Shown here piece after piece: positions 1 to 11,917 of a DNA stretch of 64,000 bases. Source of the DNA: Spisula solida (taxonomy: Eukaryota; Mollusca; Bivalvia; Venerida; Mactridae); the NCBI GenBank assembly GCA_947247005.1, contig OX365948.1:1364001-1428000 (forward strand). Reading direction: 5' to 3'. Every line of letters begins with the position of its first letter. The stretch's first letter is position 1. The position numbers were made by a program, and so were the translations under genes. The notes below the pieces were generated by a model. It worked only from the letters and a program-made list of their open reading frames with translations. It was not told the DNA's origin and ran no database searches.

Positions 1-255
1 AAACTTTATTGAGTCCACGATGTTCATTTAAACGTTTTGATGGACATTAAATTGAACACGCAGCGCATGCTAACTCACGACAATTCACATACGGTCGACA
101 TTGTAGAGAGCCACAATGTGCTTCAACGAGATACAAAATATTTTCATCGTTATTGTTGCCTCCATGAGGTAGAAATTCTGAAAGTGCATAGACTGTATCC
201 TTGGACACATGATGCAGTTCATTCATAGCGGTCATTACGTATCCGGTATATTATC
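1..255. other. unassigned sequence upstream of the 44-bp array
   Basis: Both strands carry a 60-odd-codon open frame here (plus 37-228, minus 235-47). The minus frame reads like ordinary protein, with mixed charge and a C-terminal cysteine cluster (ACAAC), but I do not recognise it. It could be an edge-truncated host exon, a remnant of the LINE's first ORF on the other strand, or chance. The window starts here, so upstream context is missing. Confidence 0.2.
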
Positions 256-722
256 GAGTTCACCCAGCATAGCAGTTAGTACGAGCTGGAATCATCACGG
301 AGTCCACCAAGGGTAGCAGCTAGTACGAGCTGGAATCATCACGGAGTCCACCCAGGGTAGCAGTTAGTACGAGCTGGAATCATCACGGAGTCCACCCAGG
401 ATAGCAGTTAGTACGAGCTGGAATCATCACGGAGTCCACCCATGGTAGCAGTTAGTACGAGCTGGAATCATCACGGAGTCCACCCAGGGTAGCAGTTAGT
501 ACGAGCTGGAATCATCACGAAGTCCACCCAGGGTAGCAGTTAGTACAAGCTGGAATCATCACGGAGTCAACCCAGGATAGCAGTTAGTACGAGCTGGAAT
601 CATCACGGAGTCCACCCAGGGTAACAGTTAGTACGAGCTGGAATCATCACGGAGTCCACCCAGGATAGCAGTTAGTACGAGCTGGAATCATCACGGAGTC
701 CACCCAGGGTAGCAGTTAGTAC
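256..722. repeat. 44-bp tandem array, about 10.6 copies
   Basis: The unit contains GAGTCCACCCAGGGTAGCAG followed by TTAGTACGAGCTGGAATCATCACG, repeated head to tail with only scattered substitutions. The period of 44 is not a multiple of three and frames crossing the units meet TAG (in the TTAGTAC part), so it does not encode a repeated protein. It runs directly into the open frame at 721 that precedes the LINE endonuclease. It may be a 5' UTR or promoter array of that LINE, or an unrelated minisatellite. Confidence 0.95.
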
Positions 723-978
723 AAATGTACCTAGATCCCAGGAATGTAGTACCCAGGCACCTAGTAATCAACCACTTCGAACTCAACCACCTCAACATCC
801 AGCGAATGTACAAGTTAATCAGTCAACACGTAATAACTCTACTAAACGTAAACAAACGCCACGTGGTAGGGCAACATCTAGGAGTCGATCGCAAAGAACC
901 CGATCAGTAAGCGTAAATACGTCATCCAACCAGGCAATGGCACCGCCTCTAGACGGAAGTACAGTTGGGGGACACTAG
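721..978 (+). CDS. basic, low-complexity ORF tail ahead of the LINE endonuclease
   Basis: An open frame of 85 codons runs from the last 44-bp unit to a TAG at 976-978. It is rich in Gln, Pro, Asn, Thr, Ser and Arg, with a basic stretch around 845-915 (KRKQTPRG, then an SRSRSQRTRS-like segment). No start codon is assigned, because the same frame closes inside the array. A disordered basic protein upstream of an endonuclease/RT ORF fits the end of a LINE ORF1, but no RRM, zinc knuckle or coiled coil is visible. The next reading frame starts upstream of the ATG at 1020, close to this stop. Confidence 0.4.
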   Translation, partial: TNVPRSQECSTQAPSNQPLRTQPPQHPANVQVNQSTRNNSTKRKQTPRGRATSRSRSQRTRSVSVNTSSNQAMAPPLDGSTVGGH

Positions 979-1019
979 GGGGTTCAAGCGGTGACAGTTT
1001 TGCGGCCGAACTGAAAGTT

Positions 1020-2090
1020 ATGTCATGGAACGTCCATGGCTTAAATAGACATAAACTTGAAGACCAATCATTTGTTGATAAACTGTGTCAAAATGATATC
1101 ATTTTTCTTTACGAAACCTGGACTCATTCTAATTCTCAAATAGAAATTGAAGGCTATACTTGTTTTAGTTATTATAGACATTTCCAAAATAAGCGATCCA
1201 GAAGATGCAGTGGTGGACTTGCATTGTTTATAAAAGACAGTTTGATAAATGGTGTACATGTAATACGAAATCATTACGACTCTGTTTTATGGTTAAAATT
1301 GATCACGTGTTTTTTCATATTGAAAACGATATTTTTATTGCAGGTGTTTATATTTGGCCAGAGAATTCCCCTGCATATAATATTGTTGATGTCGATTTCT
1401 TTAACATACTTCAGCTTGATATTAATGAATTCCAAACACTTGGAACTGTGTTATTATATGGCGATTTTAACTCACGTACTGGGCCTCGTCTTGACTATAT
1501 TCCATGTGATCGTAACGTAAGCTTCATTGATGATTCTGATTATATACCAGATATTCCAATACCACGTAGTAATGTTGACATTATATGTAATGCGCACGGG
1601 CAGAAGCTTATTGACCTTTGTAAGTCGGTGTCGTTACTCATTGCTAATGGCAGATTATTCGGTACCAATAGCAAATCATTCACATTTACAAGTCACGTGG
1701 GTAGTAGCGTAATTGATTATTTATTATTACATGAGAATGACTTTCATTGTATAAGCAACTTCGAAGTAGGCATGTTTTGTGAGTGGTCTGACCACGCTCC
1801 TGTGTACTTTAGTATTTTGTGTAATAATTTGCCAGTCGAAAACAATTTATCATCGAACGAACGTACATCTGTGCGATGGAACGACAATTTAAGAGATTCA
1901 TTTCGAAGGGGGATAATACATAAACTTCCTGAATTTAACGCAGTTGTAAATAATATTGATGTTAATATTTTACCGTCAATTGATTCATGCTTGAATAATT
2001 TTACTCAAATTATCAGAGATGTTGCAGATCCGTTATTTTGTAAAACTGTTTCGTCCAATAATAGTCGTCATACTTTACTGATAAAAGCTT
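1020..2090 (+). pseudogene. LINE endonuclease (EEP/APE-like) domain
   Basis: This domain nicks target DNA for target-primed reverse transcription. The frame at 1020 starts MSWNVHGL, the usual opening of LINE endonucleases, followed by an ETWT metal-site segment and GGLALFIKD. After about 1290 the protein continues in another frame, so there is a frameshift. That second frame carries GDFNSR, SVIDYLLL and SDHAPV, the expected catalytic Asp/Asn and the terminal Asp-His pair. The open sequence before the ATG reads into it, so the true start may be upstream. A further frameshift at about 2060-2095 moves the linker to a third frame. Confidence 0.85.
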
Positions 2091-2091
2091 A

Positions 2092-3687
2092 TTGTGTAAA
2101 CACTCGGACTGGTTCGACGGCGAGTGTCGTGCGGCTAAACAGTTATATGATGGCGCATTGCGACAGTTCAACTTAATGAAAAGCGATGCAAATCGTTCTG
2201 AACTTTGTTTACAAAAATCACGCTATAAGCGTCTTATTAAGAAGAAAAAGCGGTCGTACGAGTATATGAAATGTCGTGAAATAGAGCGTTTACGTCACGC
2301 TAAACCAAAGGATTTTTGGAAACCTTTTACTAAGCAAAAATCTAAGAGTAGTAATACTAGTAGTATTTCTGATGACGATTTTTATCAGTATTTCGCTCAA
2401 ATGCAAAACGACTTATTATCTGCTGATGATGCTGATGCTTCACAGTTTGTAAATAATAATGACTTCGATTCTTCATCTTGTAACTTTGAAGAACTGGATC
2501 GGCCTATTTCGGCTGAGGAAATCAAACTTGTTATTCATAATTTAAAAAGAAATAAATCTTTTGGGGCGACTGCTTGCTTAATGAATATTTCATTGAATCT
2601 TTCGACATCTTATCTGGTCATTTAGTGGATATTTTTAACGCCATATTAAATTCCGGTTGTTTCGCAGAGCAGTGGTCCCAGGGAAATATTGTGCCTTTAC
2701 ACAAGAAAAACAATCCTGCAGATGTAAACAATTACAGGGGTATAACGTTAGTGAGTTGTTTTTCAAAAATATTTACAGGAGTGCTAAATAAACGACTAAG
2801 TTCATGGGTGGAAAACAATGATATTTTAAGTGATGTCCAATTCGGATTTCGCCAAGGCCGCTCTACCATTGACACAGTCTTTATATTAAATTCCGTTATA
2901 CAAAAAGTTTTGAATGATAAAGGTCGACTGTATTGTGCCTTTATAGATTTAAAGAAAGCGTTCGATAGTATTAATTTCAATAGTATGTGGTATAAACTTT
3001 TTAAAATTGGCGTTAATGGCAAAATGTTACGTATTATTCGTGACATGTATTCAAAAGTTAAAAGTTGTGTACGCAATTGTAACTCTTATTCTGAGTATTT
3101 TGAGTGTGCTGTGGGATTGAAGCAAGGGGAAGTTATGTCCCCTTTGTTGTTTGCGCTATTTATTGAAGATCTTGAATTGTTTTTGCAAGACTCTCCCTTA
3201 TGTGGTATTACTATTGATGAACTAAACGTTGGTTTTATTGTTGTTTGCCGATGATATGGTTATCTTAGGGAATAGCGTCAGCGATCTACAACAACGACTT
3301 GACTTACTTAATATTTATTGCGATCGATAGGGTTTACAAGTGAATACTAATGAAACCAAAATTGTTGTTTTTAGGAAACAAGGTAATATACGTAATGATG
3401 AAAGTTGGACTTACATGAATTCTGCTATAGAGATCGTCGACAACTTTAATTATTTAGGTACAGTTTTCAATTATACGGGTAGTTTTGCACTTAATGTAGA
3501 AAATCTTGTAGGCAAAGGTCTTAAAGCTTTGAACGTTTTAATGAATAATTTAAATAAATATCCTATAAAAAATAGTACTAAATGTCAATTGTTTGATGCA
3601 TTTGTAGGCTCTATTTTAAATTATTCCAGTGAGGTCTGGGGTTTTAAGAAATACAATTCTATAGAACCACACTTGTTACCCGGATAA
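2092..3687 (+). pseudogene. LINE linker and reverse transcriptase domain, first part
   Basis: The basic linker (2092-2570) is followed, after a frameshift near 2570, by the RT domain. It carries NNYRGITLVS, FGFRQGRST, the first catalytic segment FIDLKKAFDS and GLKQGEVMSPLLF. Another frameshift near 3235 is needed to reach LLLFADDMVIL, whose FADD lies at 3244-3255 and holds the other two catalytic Asp. A TAG at 3328-3330 interrupts the palm/thumb transition. The frame then runs through NYLGTVFNYTG and SSEVWGF and is cut at about 3668 by the inserted transposon. Polymerase motifs are recognisable but the gene is multiply broken. Confidence 0.9.
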
Positions 3688-3723
3688 AACAACATGATTG
3701 GATATTCGCAACATGATTGAAAA

Positions 3724-4985
3724 ATGGTGGATGTATGTTTACATATTCGCATTTTCGGCCAATTCTTCAAAATCTACGGGTTTAACCACCTTCTGATGCT
3801 GTATGAAGATAAACTTGTACATTCTTTCCATGAAACTAAAACTATTTATCCGTATGTTTGTGAATGTGATACACAATACGCTAAAAAGTTAGAAAAATCT
3901 GTGTTGGATTTATTTGACAGTCTATAAAACATATATATTGTTGTTTATTTTAGGTTAAGATCTTTTGTTTATACAGCTCATTCATTTCACTATCAGACTT
4001 AGTTTAGAGTAAGTTATTTCCATTTGCCGTTTCTACATGATAACTATTTAAAGTAACCCATGAGCGAAAAATGGATAAAAACCAACATGATTGAGGATAA
4101 AGATCAACATGATTTATCTTTTAAAGTGGATACTGACCAACATTGAATTTTCATTGATGCACTGCAGTGCGAATTTAATATGTAGCTTCACTATTGGAAG
4201 AATAATGGGATGACCCCAACACGTACGTAGGAGTAGGTAACTCTATGAAGTATTTATCGGAAAATATATCCCTTTTTTCAACTTCCTGCAAATTTGTAAG
4301 TTTATGCTCAAGGTATTAACCTATAATATCTAAGTGCATGTTCATATTGCTGTGATACTTGTCAACCGTCTTGACCACAACATCTGCACTCTATCAAGTA
4401 TGTTGTTGAATGTTATGCCCCACTTGGACTTATGTACTTAGAAATACAAAAGTTTACAGTTTATGTACACGGTTTTAACCTCTAAGACATGTATCTTTGA
4501 TACTTTGCATACTTTATCACCATCATGACGCCATGACCTCCACATGAATAGGCAACTCTATCAAATATATGTTGAAATTGTGTCCCCTTTTTTAAATTAG
4601 AAATGCAATTTGGCACTATTCAAGACATGCTCACAGCGTTATGGTCCCCATAATTCACTGTTCCTATTCCCGGTGAATTTTGCACATTTAGATACATGTG
4701 TTAAATTTACCTGTCTTGACTTATTATGAATTTTACCAACATAAAGCAGAAAAAAGTATTCAACTAGAAATATGTCCACAGGACACGGATATCCCCGCTA
4801 AAAGCAGTCATCAGACACCTCAGTATAAAGCTATGCAAATGGAATAACTTGAAACAAGTTTGTAATTGCTTAAATGTGACATTGAACAGCAGACAAGAGC
4901 TGGGTCTATAAGTGTGACGTTTACATTTGAGTCAGGCTGTAAATGCGAATGTAACCAAGTAATTTTAAAATCCAGAACGAAATAA
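3724..4985. other. left interior of the hAT-like element, no gene recognised
   Basis: A 67-codon frame at 3724-3927 resembles nothing I know and overlaps the terminal repeat, so it is probably chance. Around 4190-4620 there are degenerate copies of a repeat with the core GTAACTCTATCAA and CATCATGAC; a related copy lies at 11.82-11.94 kb. This kind of sequence is dispersed in mollusc genomes as far as I remember. Confidence 0.4.
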
Positions 4986-4989
4986 CAAA

Positions 4990-5800
4990 AAAAACCAAAG
5001 CAGACCAGAAGCGTATACTTGTGACTTTTAACTTTTAATCTCTAAGTATGACCTTGACCTTTGCGTTAGGGACCTGGGTTTTGCGCATGTCACCTCGTCT
5101 TGATGATGTGAACATTTGTGGCAAGTAATATAAATATAAAATAAGAAATGACATAGTTACAGATCTGACATGAATCACATGCCTATTTGAGAAGTTTAAC
5201 TTTTGATCTCTAAGTGTGACCTTTACCTTTGAGCAAGGAACCTAGGTCTTGGCATGACACCTCGTCTTAATGATATGAACATTTGTGGCAACTAATATTA
5301 ATATGAAATAAGAAATGACATAGTTACAGAGCTGACATGAATCACATGCCTATTTGAGCCTTTTTACCTTCGATCTCTAAGTGTGACCTTTACCTTTGAG
5401 CAAGGGACCTAGGTCTTGCGCATAACACGCCGTCTCGATGTGGTGAACATTTGTACCAAGTGTTATTAATATCCAATAAGAAATGACATTGTTACAGAGC
5501 GGACATGAATCACATGCCTATTTGAGAATTTTAACTTTTGATCTCTAAGTGTGACCTTGCCCTTTAAGTTAGGGACTTGGGTCTTGCACATGGCACATCA
5601 CATTGATGTGGTGAACATTTGTACCAAATATTATAAATATCCAATAAGAGATGACAAAATTACAAAGCGGACACGAATCACATGCCTATTTGAGCCTTTT
5701 AACCTTTGACCTCTAAGTGTGACCTTGACCTTTAAGCTAGGGACCTGGGTTTTGTGCATGACACATCGTCTTGATGTGGTGAACATTTCTACCCATTTTT
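4990..5800. repeat. 168-bp satellite-like array, about 4.7 copies
   Basis: The segment TCTAAGTGTGACCTT recurs at 5041, 5209, 5376, 5544 and 5712, giving periods of 167-168. Each unit also carries a GAACATTTGT block, an AATAAGAAATGACA block and ATCACATGCCTATTTGAG. Units differ by substitutions and small indels. The array is the core of the hAT-like element, so it moved with it or expanded inside it. Satellite-core mobile elements are known in bivalves (for example pearl-type elements), though those are not described as having long TIRs. Confidence 0.93.
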
Positions 5801-7085
5801 GGTAGGCGTAAGCCTCTCTATACTACCATTGCCCATTTCTTAATGCAACCTGGACCGCCTTTAGGCTGCTATGTGAATCCGCATTCAAGTAGTTCCAGAA
5901 ACTGTCAACATTCCCAATACTGCATCATATGTTTCTTCAAATTTTTAAACTTATTTAATTCAATCAGCAACAATTGTTTATTATACGACAACAATTATTG
6001 TCAAACTGTTCGTTGAATCGACATTTTTGCAGATAATCACTTGTTTCGTAATATGAAAATGACGTGTTCATCAAATGTCCCAGCCGTATAACTATTTTTA
6101 GAAACTTCAGACCAGGGTCACGTGATGGTTTTATCAATGAATCGTATATCGTTATGTTATGCAATCATATGGTGTGGCTATACTAGCCGCTTTCTAGAGA
6201 TGTCTCACGCTGTGATGGAAGTGATTACAAGACGGTACTGTAGAATCTGATAAATAGGCGCGTAGTATTATTTTAAAGCCACTTTTGATATACGCATTCA
6301 ATACACGTATGACATATACATCAATATGCCCCTTTTTACAATTATTTAGATACCCAACATGCCTATATAGTCACATATGCCTATTTTAACATTCAAGACA
6401 AGATCGGCAGTAAGAAAACGAACATTAAACGTGTAAAGTCGTTTGAGCTTTAGTAGCAGCAACCAGATCGCCTCCCATCAGCACTCTTAGTGCTTTGATT
6501 ATTAAATGTCCTAAAAGCATGTGCTATAGGCTGGGTGTGAAATGCCTTACATCGGGTATGCTCATAAACCTGCTACCACAATTCATGAGCACACTTCTTA
6601 AATGTACAATTATTTGTACCTTGAGAATCCCATTGGCAAGATTTCAATTGGTAATGTTGGTTTTTATCCACAATCATGTTTGCCAGTATCCTAATAAATT
6701 TAACAATCACGTCGGTCGGTATCCAAAAAATACTATACATGTTTGAATTATTGTTGGTGAGCGTTAATTTATCTAAGATTTAAAAAAATTGAAAATTCCA
6801 AATCAAAGTTTATACAACTGCCGATACTTCCCAAATGATATTCATTACATAGAGACCAATAAATGAGTTTTACAACGTTTTTATGTACAAAACTCATTCG
6901 TAAATGCAAAATCCACACATTCTTTAAGGCTTTACATAGACAAAAATACTACCTATATGCAAATTGTTTAGTGCAAATATTCATTTTCTTCATATGTTGA
7001 TTTTGTAATATTGAAATAAACAATCTGGATAGTTTATATGTAAAATATTGTAAAAACAATGCAATTACCACATTTTTCATGTCGG
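5801..7085. other. right interior of the hAT-like element
   Basis: AT-rich DNA with short open frames only (the longest, 6495-6746, 83 codons, is unconvincing). Near the right end the inverted motif AATCATGTT or AATCACGT recurs next to GTATCC. These are candidate subterminal transposase-binding repeats that mirror those on the left. No gene is seen. Confidence 0.45.
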
Positions 7086-7146
7086 CCATTTTTCAATCAT
7101 GTTGCGATTATCCAATCATGTTGTTTTATCAGGGTAACTAGGGTGT

Positions 7147-7931
7147 AGAACGTATTCATCTTCAATTTTGCAAACGAATTTTATGTGTCAGACAGTCAAC
7201 AACTACAAATGGGGTATACGGGGAACTGGGATTAAATATTGGTGTCGAATTGTTCAGTCTAATAATATTATAATTAAATATCTGTATACCGACATGGAAA
7301 CTAGTTGCATTCGTGGAATAAAAAAATGGTTATTTAAAGTTAAGACCTTACTTGACCAGTATGGCTTTTCATTTGTGTTTCTCAACCCATATAGTGTAGA
7401 TATTGATACATTCCATTTACAATTTAAGTCGCGTGTAATAGCTGTGTTTTACAAACATGGCGAAATAGTATTGCTAATAGCCAATCATTACTGCTTTACA
7501 AATCATTTAAGCTTTCATTTGACTTTGAATATTACCTCAATGCTCTGCCACGCAAATTATGTATTGCTCTGTCGCGTTTTAGACTTGGTTCACACGATCT
7601 TCGTATTGTTACCGGAAGATATGCAGCAAATAGAATTGATAGACACGAGCGGGTGTGTACATTATGTAATGGAAGAGATTTAGAAGACGAATACCATTTC
7701 TTAATTATCTGTCCAGTTTATCTTGAATTACGTAAGAAATATTTAAAAAGTTATTTTTACAATAGGCCAAGTGTGTTTAATAGGCCAAGTGTGTTCAAGT
7801 TATTTTTACAATAGGCCAAGTGTGTTCTAATGCTGTCTACAAATAAGCATATCTTAAATAATATAGGACATTATATTTTGGAAGCGTTTTCTATTAGAAA
7901 AAATTTAGCTAGCAACATTGCTTATACATAG
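7147..7931 (+). pseudogene. LINE ORF2, C-terminal part with zinc knuckle
   Basis: The frame resumes after the transposon with ERIHLQFCKRIL and VYGELG, shifts frame at about 7200 (IKYWCRIVQSNN onward), and shifts again near 7510 to a segment ending RFRLGSHDLRI. It then reads CTLCNGRDLEDEYHFLIICP, a CX2C...HX4C knuckle typical of this LINE group. A small triplication of AGGCCAAGTGTGTT at 7764-7827 introduces a TAG at 7812-7814. Beyond it the last segment (KHILNNIGHYILEAF) ends with a TAG at 7929-7931. The knuckle is thought to help bind element RNA or target DNA. Confidence 0.88.
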
Positions 7932-8275
7932 TATTGAAAATTGCGTTTTTGAAGTATACTTTTGTTGTTGTTTTTGTGCGTGTGCGTGTGTGTGTGCGTG
8001 CGTGCGTGCGTGTTTGTTTATTTCGGGTTCAACCTCCAAATCTATATATTTCACAAAAATGTATTTGAAGCAGTTTGTATACCTGCTATGAATATTTATA
8101 ACATATTCTCCTGTTTTTCACTGATACTTGTAATTGTTTAATATTAATCTTTTCCATTTCTTTATTCTAAATTTCATATTCTCTTCACCTGTCACGTCAA
8201 TTTATGTATGTACTTATTATGTATGATGATGAGCTGTACAGCTCAAGTCTGAAAATAAAATGTTCTGTTCTGTTC
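7932..8275 (+). other. LINE 3' UTR with terminal hairpin and TGTTC tail
   Basis: Non-coding AT-rich sequence ends with the palindrome GAGCTGTACAGCTC, then AAGTCTGAAAATAAAA, then TGTTCTGTTCTGTTC. A stem-loop followed by a short tandem tail is how L2/CR1-like LINEs end, and the reverse transcriptase is thought to recognise such ends. I place the element end at the last TGTTC unit. Confidence 0.7.
7976..8017. repeat. GTGC/GT microsatellite
   Basis: An alternating purine-pyrimidine tract of GTGTGCGTGTGC type followed by GTGCGTGCGTGC. It lies in the LINE 3' UTR. Such tracts can adopt Z-DNA and change length rapidly. Confidence 0.9.
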
Positions 8276-10410
8276 ATAAATGTGCAATTATAACTGACAT
8301 GTATATATATATCCTACATGCGTACATTCACGACTATAATTATAGTGGAATTATAACTATCCACTATTAATGACAGTAGGTGTGGTGCATTTACTCAGTC
8401 GTTTAGCAAGTACGCTAATGTCAGGTCAAACTGTCAATCTGACAATACTACACATTCTATTGATTACGCGACCTGCGATACTGTACCAAAACTGATGAGT
8501 CTTGATGTCCATGGGAACATATTGTTTTTCATTATTCTTGTAACGAGCATCTCATAACGTTATGCAAGTGAAAAACGGAAAACACGGTGAGACACGGAAT
8601 CGAAAACACAATGTGACATATATAACTTAGGATTACAGTAGGTGTACTGCCTTTATGAGCTATAACGGTGGGTCTGCTGTGGTGTGATTTGAATGAGTCA
8701 GCAGTCATCGAGTCTCAAAAACCTTGTGACAATATTCATAGACCAATCACCATTAAAGTAGAATATCAAGAATTGCGATTTTCCCTAAGTAAGTGTATTT
8801 TCAGTACTTTGATTATTTGATACACCATGTCAAAATGCCTGCGCGGAGGCTGTACATGTATGTTGTAAATGTTAAGTGTGTAACCTTGCACAGTTATCAA
8901 TGTGCCACTTAACATAGGCGTAAACCTGTAACACGGATCTTATACCGGATATACGTGATATATATGACAAATCAAGTGGCTAACCAGTAAACAAACCAAT
9001 TGAGTTATGTCCTGATCAAACTGATTTTAAGACGATAAAATCAGGCTGTATGTCAATGATATGAAACATTATTATAATATCAATAACTTTTCATAGATGA
9101 TGTGAAATGATACCAACAACAACTCATCCAAACATCTATGAAAACGTGCCTTGCATACGGCTAACTATTCATGAGCGAATTTACACGCATTTTAAGAATG
9201 ATGAATACTAGAGTACATTGTCTGAGTACCAAGTTCCTGTTGTCAAGCTCACACATCCAGTATCAGTTAAAAGTTTTGAGACTTATGCCGTATTCATAAA
9301 TACACATGTACATTTGTATACGGAGAAGGCTGAAGACCAACTGGACTCGGGGATCGGAAACCGAGTCTATAGTAAATTTATTGATATACATGTTATGTAA
9401 TATCCAAATAATCCCAATTCCAAAAAATGATTAATTATGTGATCGGTTAGTACTATAGTTAAAATCGTATAACCCTAGTGGTGCATCGGTAATCGCTAAG
9501 CGGCATCCATATAACCGAGTCATCCATATAACGTTGGTGACGGTAATGTTCGTAACGCCACCTATAACTGTCAGAGGGGCACGGCTTAGTGATATGCGTT
9601 TGAACTACAAATTCTAGATTCTAGCTGTTCCGACCACGTGTAAGGGCGGCATCTATAGAATGTACAAATGTAGGTTTATTCTATGTTGTATATAGTGTTG
9701 TTATAGGCATGTTAGAGCGGCATCTATAAAACGTAGGTTTATTCTATACACAGGCAATCGTCGTATGATATTTACAATTACCTCCCTTCAATAGACTAAA
9801 CAGTGTTTATATACAAAGGTCAGTTACTCTGCAAAGACTAAACAACACATGGGTCAAAAACTAGTACACTACCTAGTTTGCCTTCCATAAATCTGACGAG
9901 CCTAACATAACATCATACACACAAATAAATTTCATATATAAACATAGTAATGCCAATTTCATTAAAAAACCAATAAATGTGTCACTTGTCATCAAACACA
10001 CACATAACATTTCCCGAAGTATTGAGGCCTAAATCGATAAACTGTTTGTCTCCATTCTTTACATACATGTCTAGGTTTATCTTAGCACATACATCCTTTC
10101 AAAATATATATTCCTTACACGAAAACAGTTGCCAATTGAATCAAACACTAACCATCAATAAGTCCCTCCTATATACAGCCATACTTGTTGTTTGGTTCCC
10201 GGTACCTATAATGCGGAGTTACCCTAAAGTACATGCGTACCCATATTATAGGTATCGTATGTCTATGAAATTTTGATTTGGATAAAAGTTCACCTCATTA
10301 TATTGTGCTTCTTACTGAAGGCTTTTTGTTAATTGTTCTCAATACTAACAAATGCATATTTATATTTTGCTTCTTTGGTGTTTGCTTCCCTTTTATTTAG
10401 TAACCACTTG
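8276..10410. other. intergenic, no gene recognised
   Basis: No reading frame of interest is seen; the longest (9977-10276, 99 codons) matches nothing I know. A block GCGGCATCTATA...GTAGGTTTATTCTAT occurs twice, at about 9647 and 9717. No promoter, RNA gene or element boundary could be supported. Confidence 0.4.
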
Positions 10411-11917
10411 CTCCTCTTTTTAGCTCCACTATTCGTATAGGAAGGGGAGCTATTGCAGTCACCCGAGCGTCGGCGTAATGCTTATGTTAAAGTTTAGGTA
10501 CAGGTGTTTAAACCTGTTTTAGCGGACTATACGTTGGGCGAAGCCAAACGGATATAGATCCGGTTTACGATAACACGTGTGCACGTGGTTTGGTCAGAGT
10601 TTGAATTCACTAATGGATCTAAAAATTTGTGTTAAAATCCCGCACTGAAGCAAAGATACTAGAAAATGGCTGCTAATAGAATAACAAAAAAAATTAAAAT
10701 GCGATATTCGGCAGCTCATAAATTTTCTTTTATTTTTTAATGATGTTTAAAAATATTCCAAAAACTAGCGTAGGCCCCTGTCTAGAAAAGAAAAGATAAT
10801 AATTATCAGTCTTCCATGGTTGCTATGCAACCAATCTTTTTATATGGGGAGGGCTATTTCCTAAATGTTTGGACACAAAAAAGGCAGCCATTTTTTTGCC
10901 CACATCGGAAGGAAATTTTAACATTTTCAATGCATAAACGATGCTACAAACTGTTATGAGACACATGATTACTCTGAGATAACGAAGTAAGTCGAGCGGG
11001 AATCGTTCATATGCGCGAAATATCAACCAATCTTAAGAAAATCTAATGAAAAAGACACAAGTTTCGGTTATTTCCCATCACAAAGTTTGCAATACAATTA
11101 ATTAAAGTCCGTTTCGGGTATTTATGGGGAGCGCTATTTCCTAAATGTTTGGACACAAAAAAGACTAAGAAAATCTAATGAAAAAGACACAAGTTTACAT
11201 GTTGTTGTTGTTGTCGTTATTGGATACAATAAAACCCGTAATTTTCCGTCTAAATCTCTTTCATGTTGGGACGATTTGCAGGGTTTATTTAACAAAAAAA
11301 GGTGATTAAGATTAAAGATGTTTGATATTTAATCGTAATATGATTAATTGAAATGCTCATGCAACCCATTAAAAAAAGATTAAGATTAAGGCCTAGAAAT
11401 CAGTTGTTATCTGTGTTTATATCTAATTATTCATTTTTAAATTAGTTACCCCTGAATTAAGTAGACCTAGAATTAAACAAATTGAAAAACGTGTATTATT
11501 CGTGTTCATTTGGACTGACAAACGATAGCAGGTTTGTATCGTCTTTCGTTACTTTGTACCCAATATTTCGTATCAAACCGCTATCGCGCGCTTTCTTGTG
11601 CAACGAACCGCTTCGATAGGTTGCATAGACGTAGGAAAGCGCTCGGTAGCGCCTTTTGGAAACGGCTTGCTCCAGATTCGTAACTTCGTAACCAAACAAT
11701 TTTTTTGTGAAGTTATGCATCACCAAAAAATCCAGTACTAGATGAGCATGTTACAAATAATGTAGGACAACTGACATAGTCCGCTACATATGCTGTGCAT
11801 TAGTTCATATTATTGTCAATGTCCTTTGATATATTGGTTTCATACTGTGCATACTTGTTCGCCATCATGACCCCAACCAATACGCCCGAGTTGGTAACTC
11901 TATCAGGCATTTTGTTG
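10411..11917. other. dispersed bivalve-type repeats, rearranged
   Basis: At 10411-10520 there is a TAGCTCCACTATTCG...GGGAGCTATTGCAGTCACCCGAGCGTCGGCGTAATGC sequence of a type I remember as very common in bivalve genomes. Between 10842 and 11197 two blocks are duplicated and shuffled: GCTATTTCCTAAATGTTTGG at 10849 and 11130, and AAGAAAATCTAATGAAAAAG at about 11034 and 11165. At 11820-11917 a CATCATGACCCCAACC/GTAACTCTATCA repeat leads into the hairpin that follows. A 76-codon minus frame (11496-11726) is the only possible coding trace and is unassigned. Confidence 0.5.

Larger units (their letters stand above)
3670..7145. mobile_element. 3.5-kb non-autonomous TIR transposon (hAT-like) inside the LINE
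   Basis: The ends are inverted repeats of about 55-60 bp: the left starts CACTTGTTACCC and continues GGATAAAACAACATGATTGG; the right, reversed, starts CACCCTAGTTACCC and continues TGATAAAACAACATGATTGG. Direct repeats TAGAACCA (3662-3669) and TAGAACGT (7146-7153), six of eight identical, look like a decayed 8-bp target duplication, and the LINE reading frame joins across them. An 8-bp duplication with CA...TG ends points to hAT. The motif CAACATGATT recurs near the left end (3692, 3709, 4081, 4106) and inverted near the right (about 6670, 7094, 7111). No transposase is visible; the core is a 168-bp satellite. Confidence 0.8.
721..8275 (+). mobile_element. APE-type non-LTR retrotransposon (LINE), split by a DNA transposon
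   Basis: In order the element holds the ORF1-like tail, an EEP endonuclease (1020-1830), a reverse transcriptase (2500-3300), a post-RT thumb-like region, and a C-terminal CCHC knuckle (about 7640-7710). It ends in a 3' UTR with a short hairpin and a TGTTCTGTTC tail. The coding part is cut at about 3668 and resumes at about 7147, where a hAT-like element is inserted. At least four frameshifts and one in-frame stop make this copy dead. The architecture suits the Jockey/CR1/L2 side of the LINE tree; I cannot fix the clade by eye. The 5' end is not defined: the 44-bp array may or may not belong to it. Confidence 0.9.

Noticed and set aside
3724..3927. 67-codon plus-strand frame
   Set aside because: It overlaps the terminal inverted repeat of the hAT-like element and resembles neither the LINE nor any transposase.
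9977..10276. 99-codon plus-strand frame
   Set aside because: No recognisable motif, AT-rich context and no splice or promoter context; a frame of this length is expected by chance in 64 kb.
11496..11726. 76-codon minus-strand frame with ordinary protein composition
   Set aside because: It looks more coding-like than its surroundings, but I recognise nothing and it sits among shuffled repeats. Not supported enough to be called a gene.
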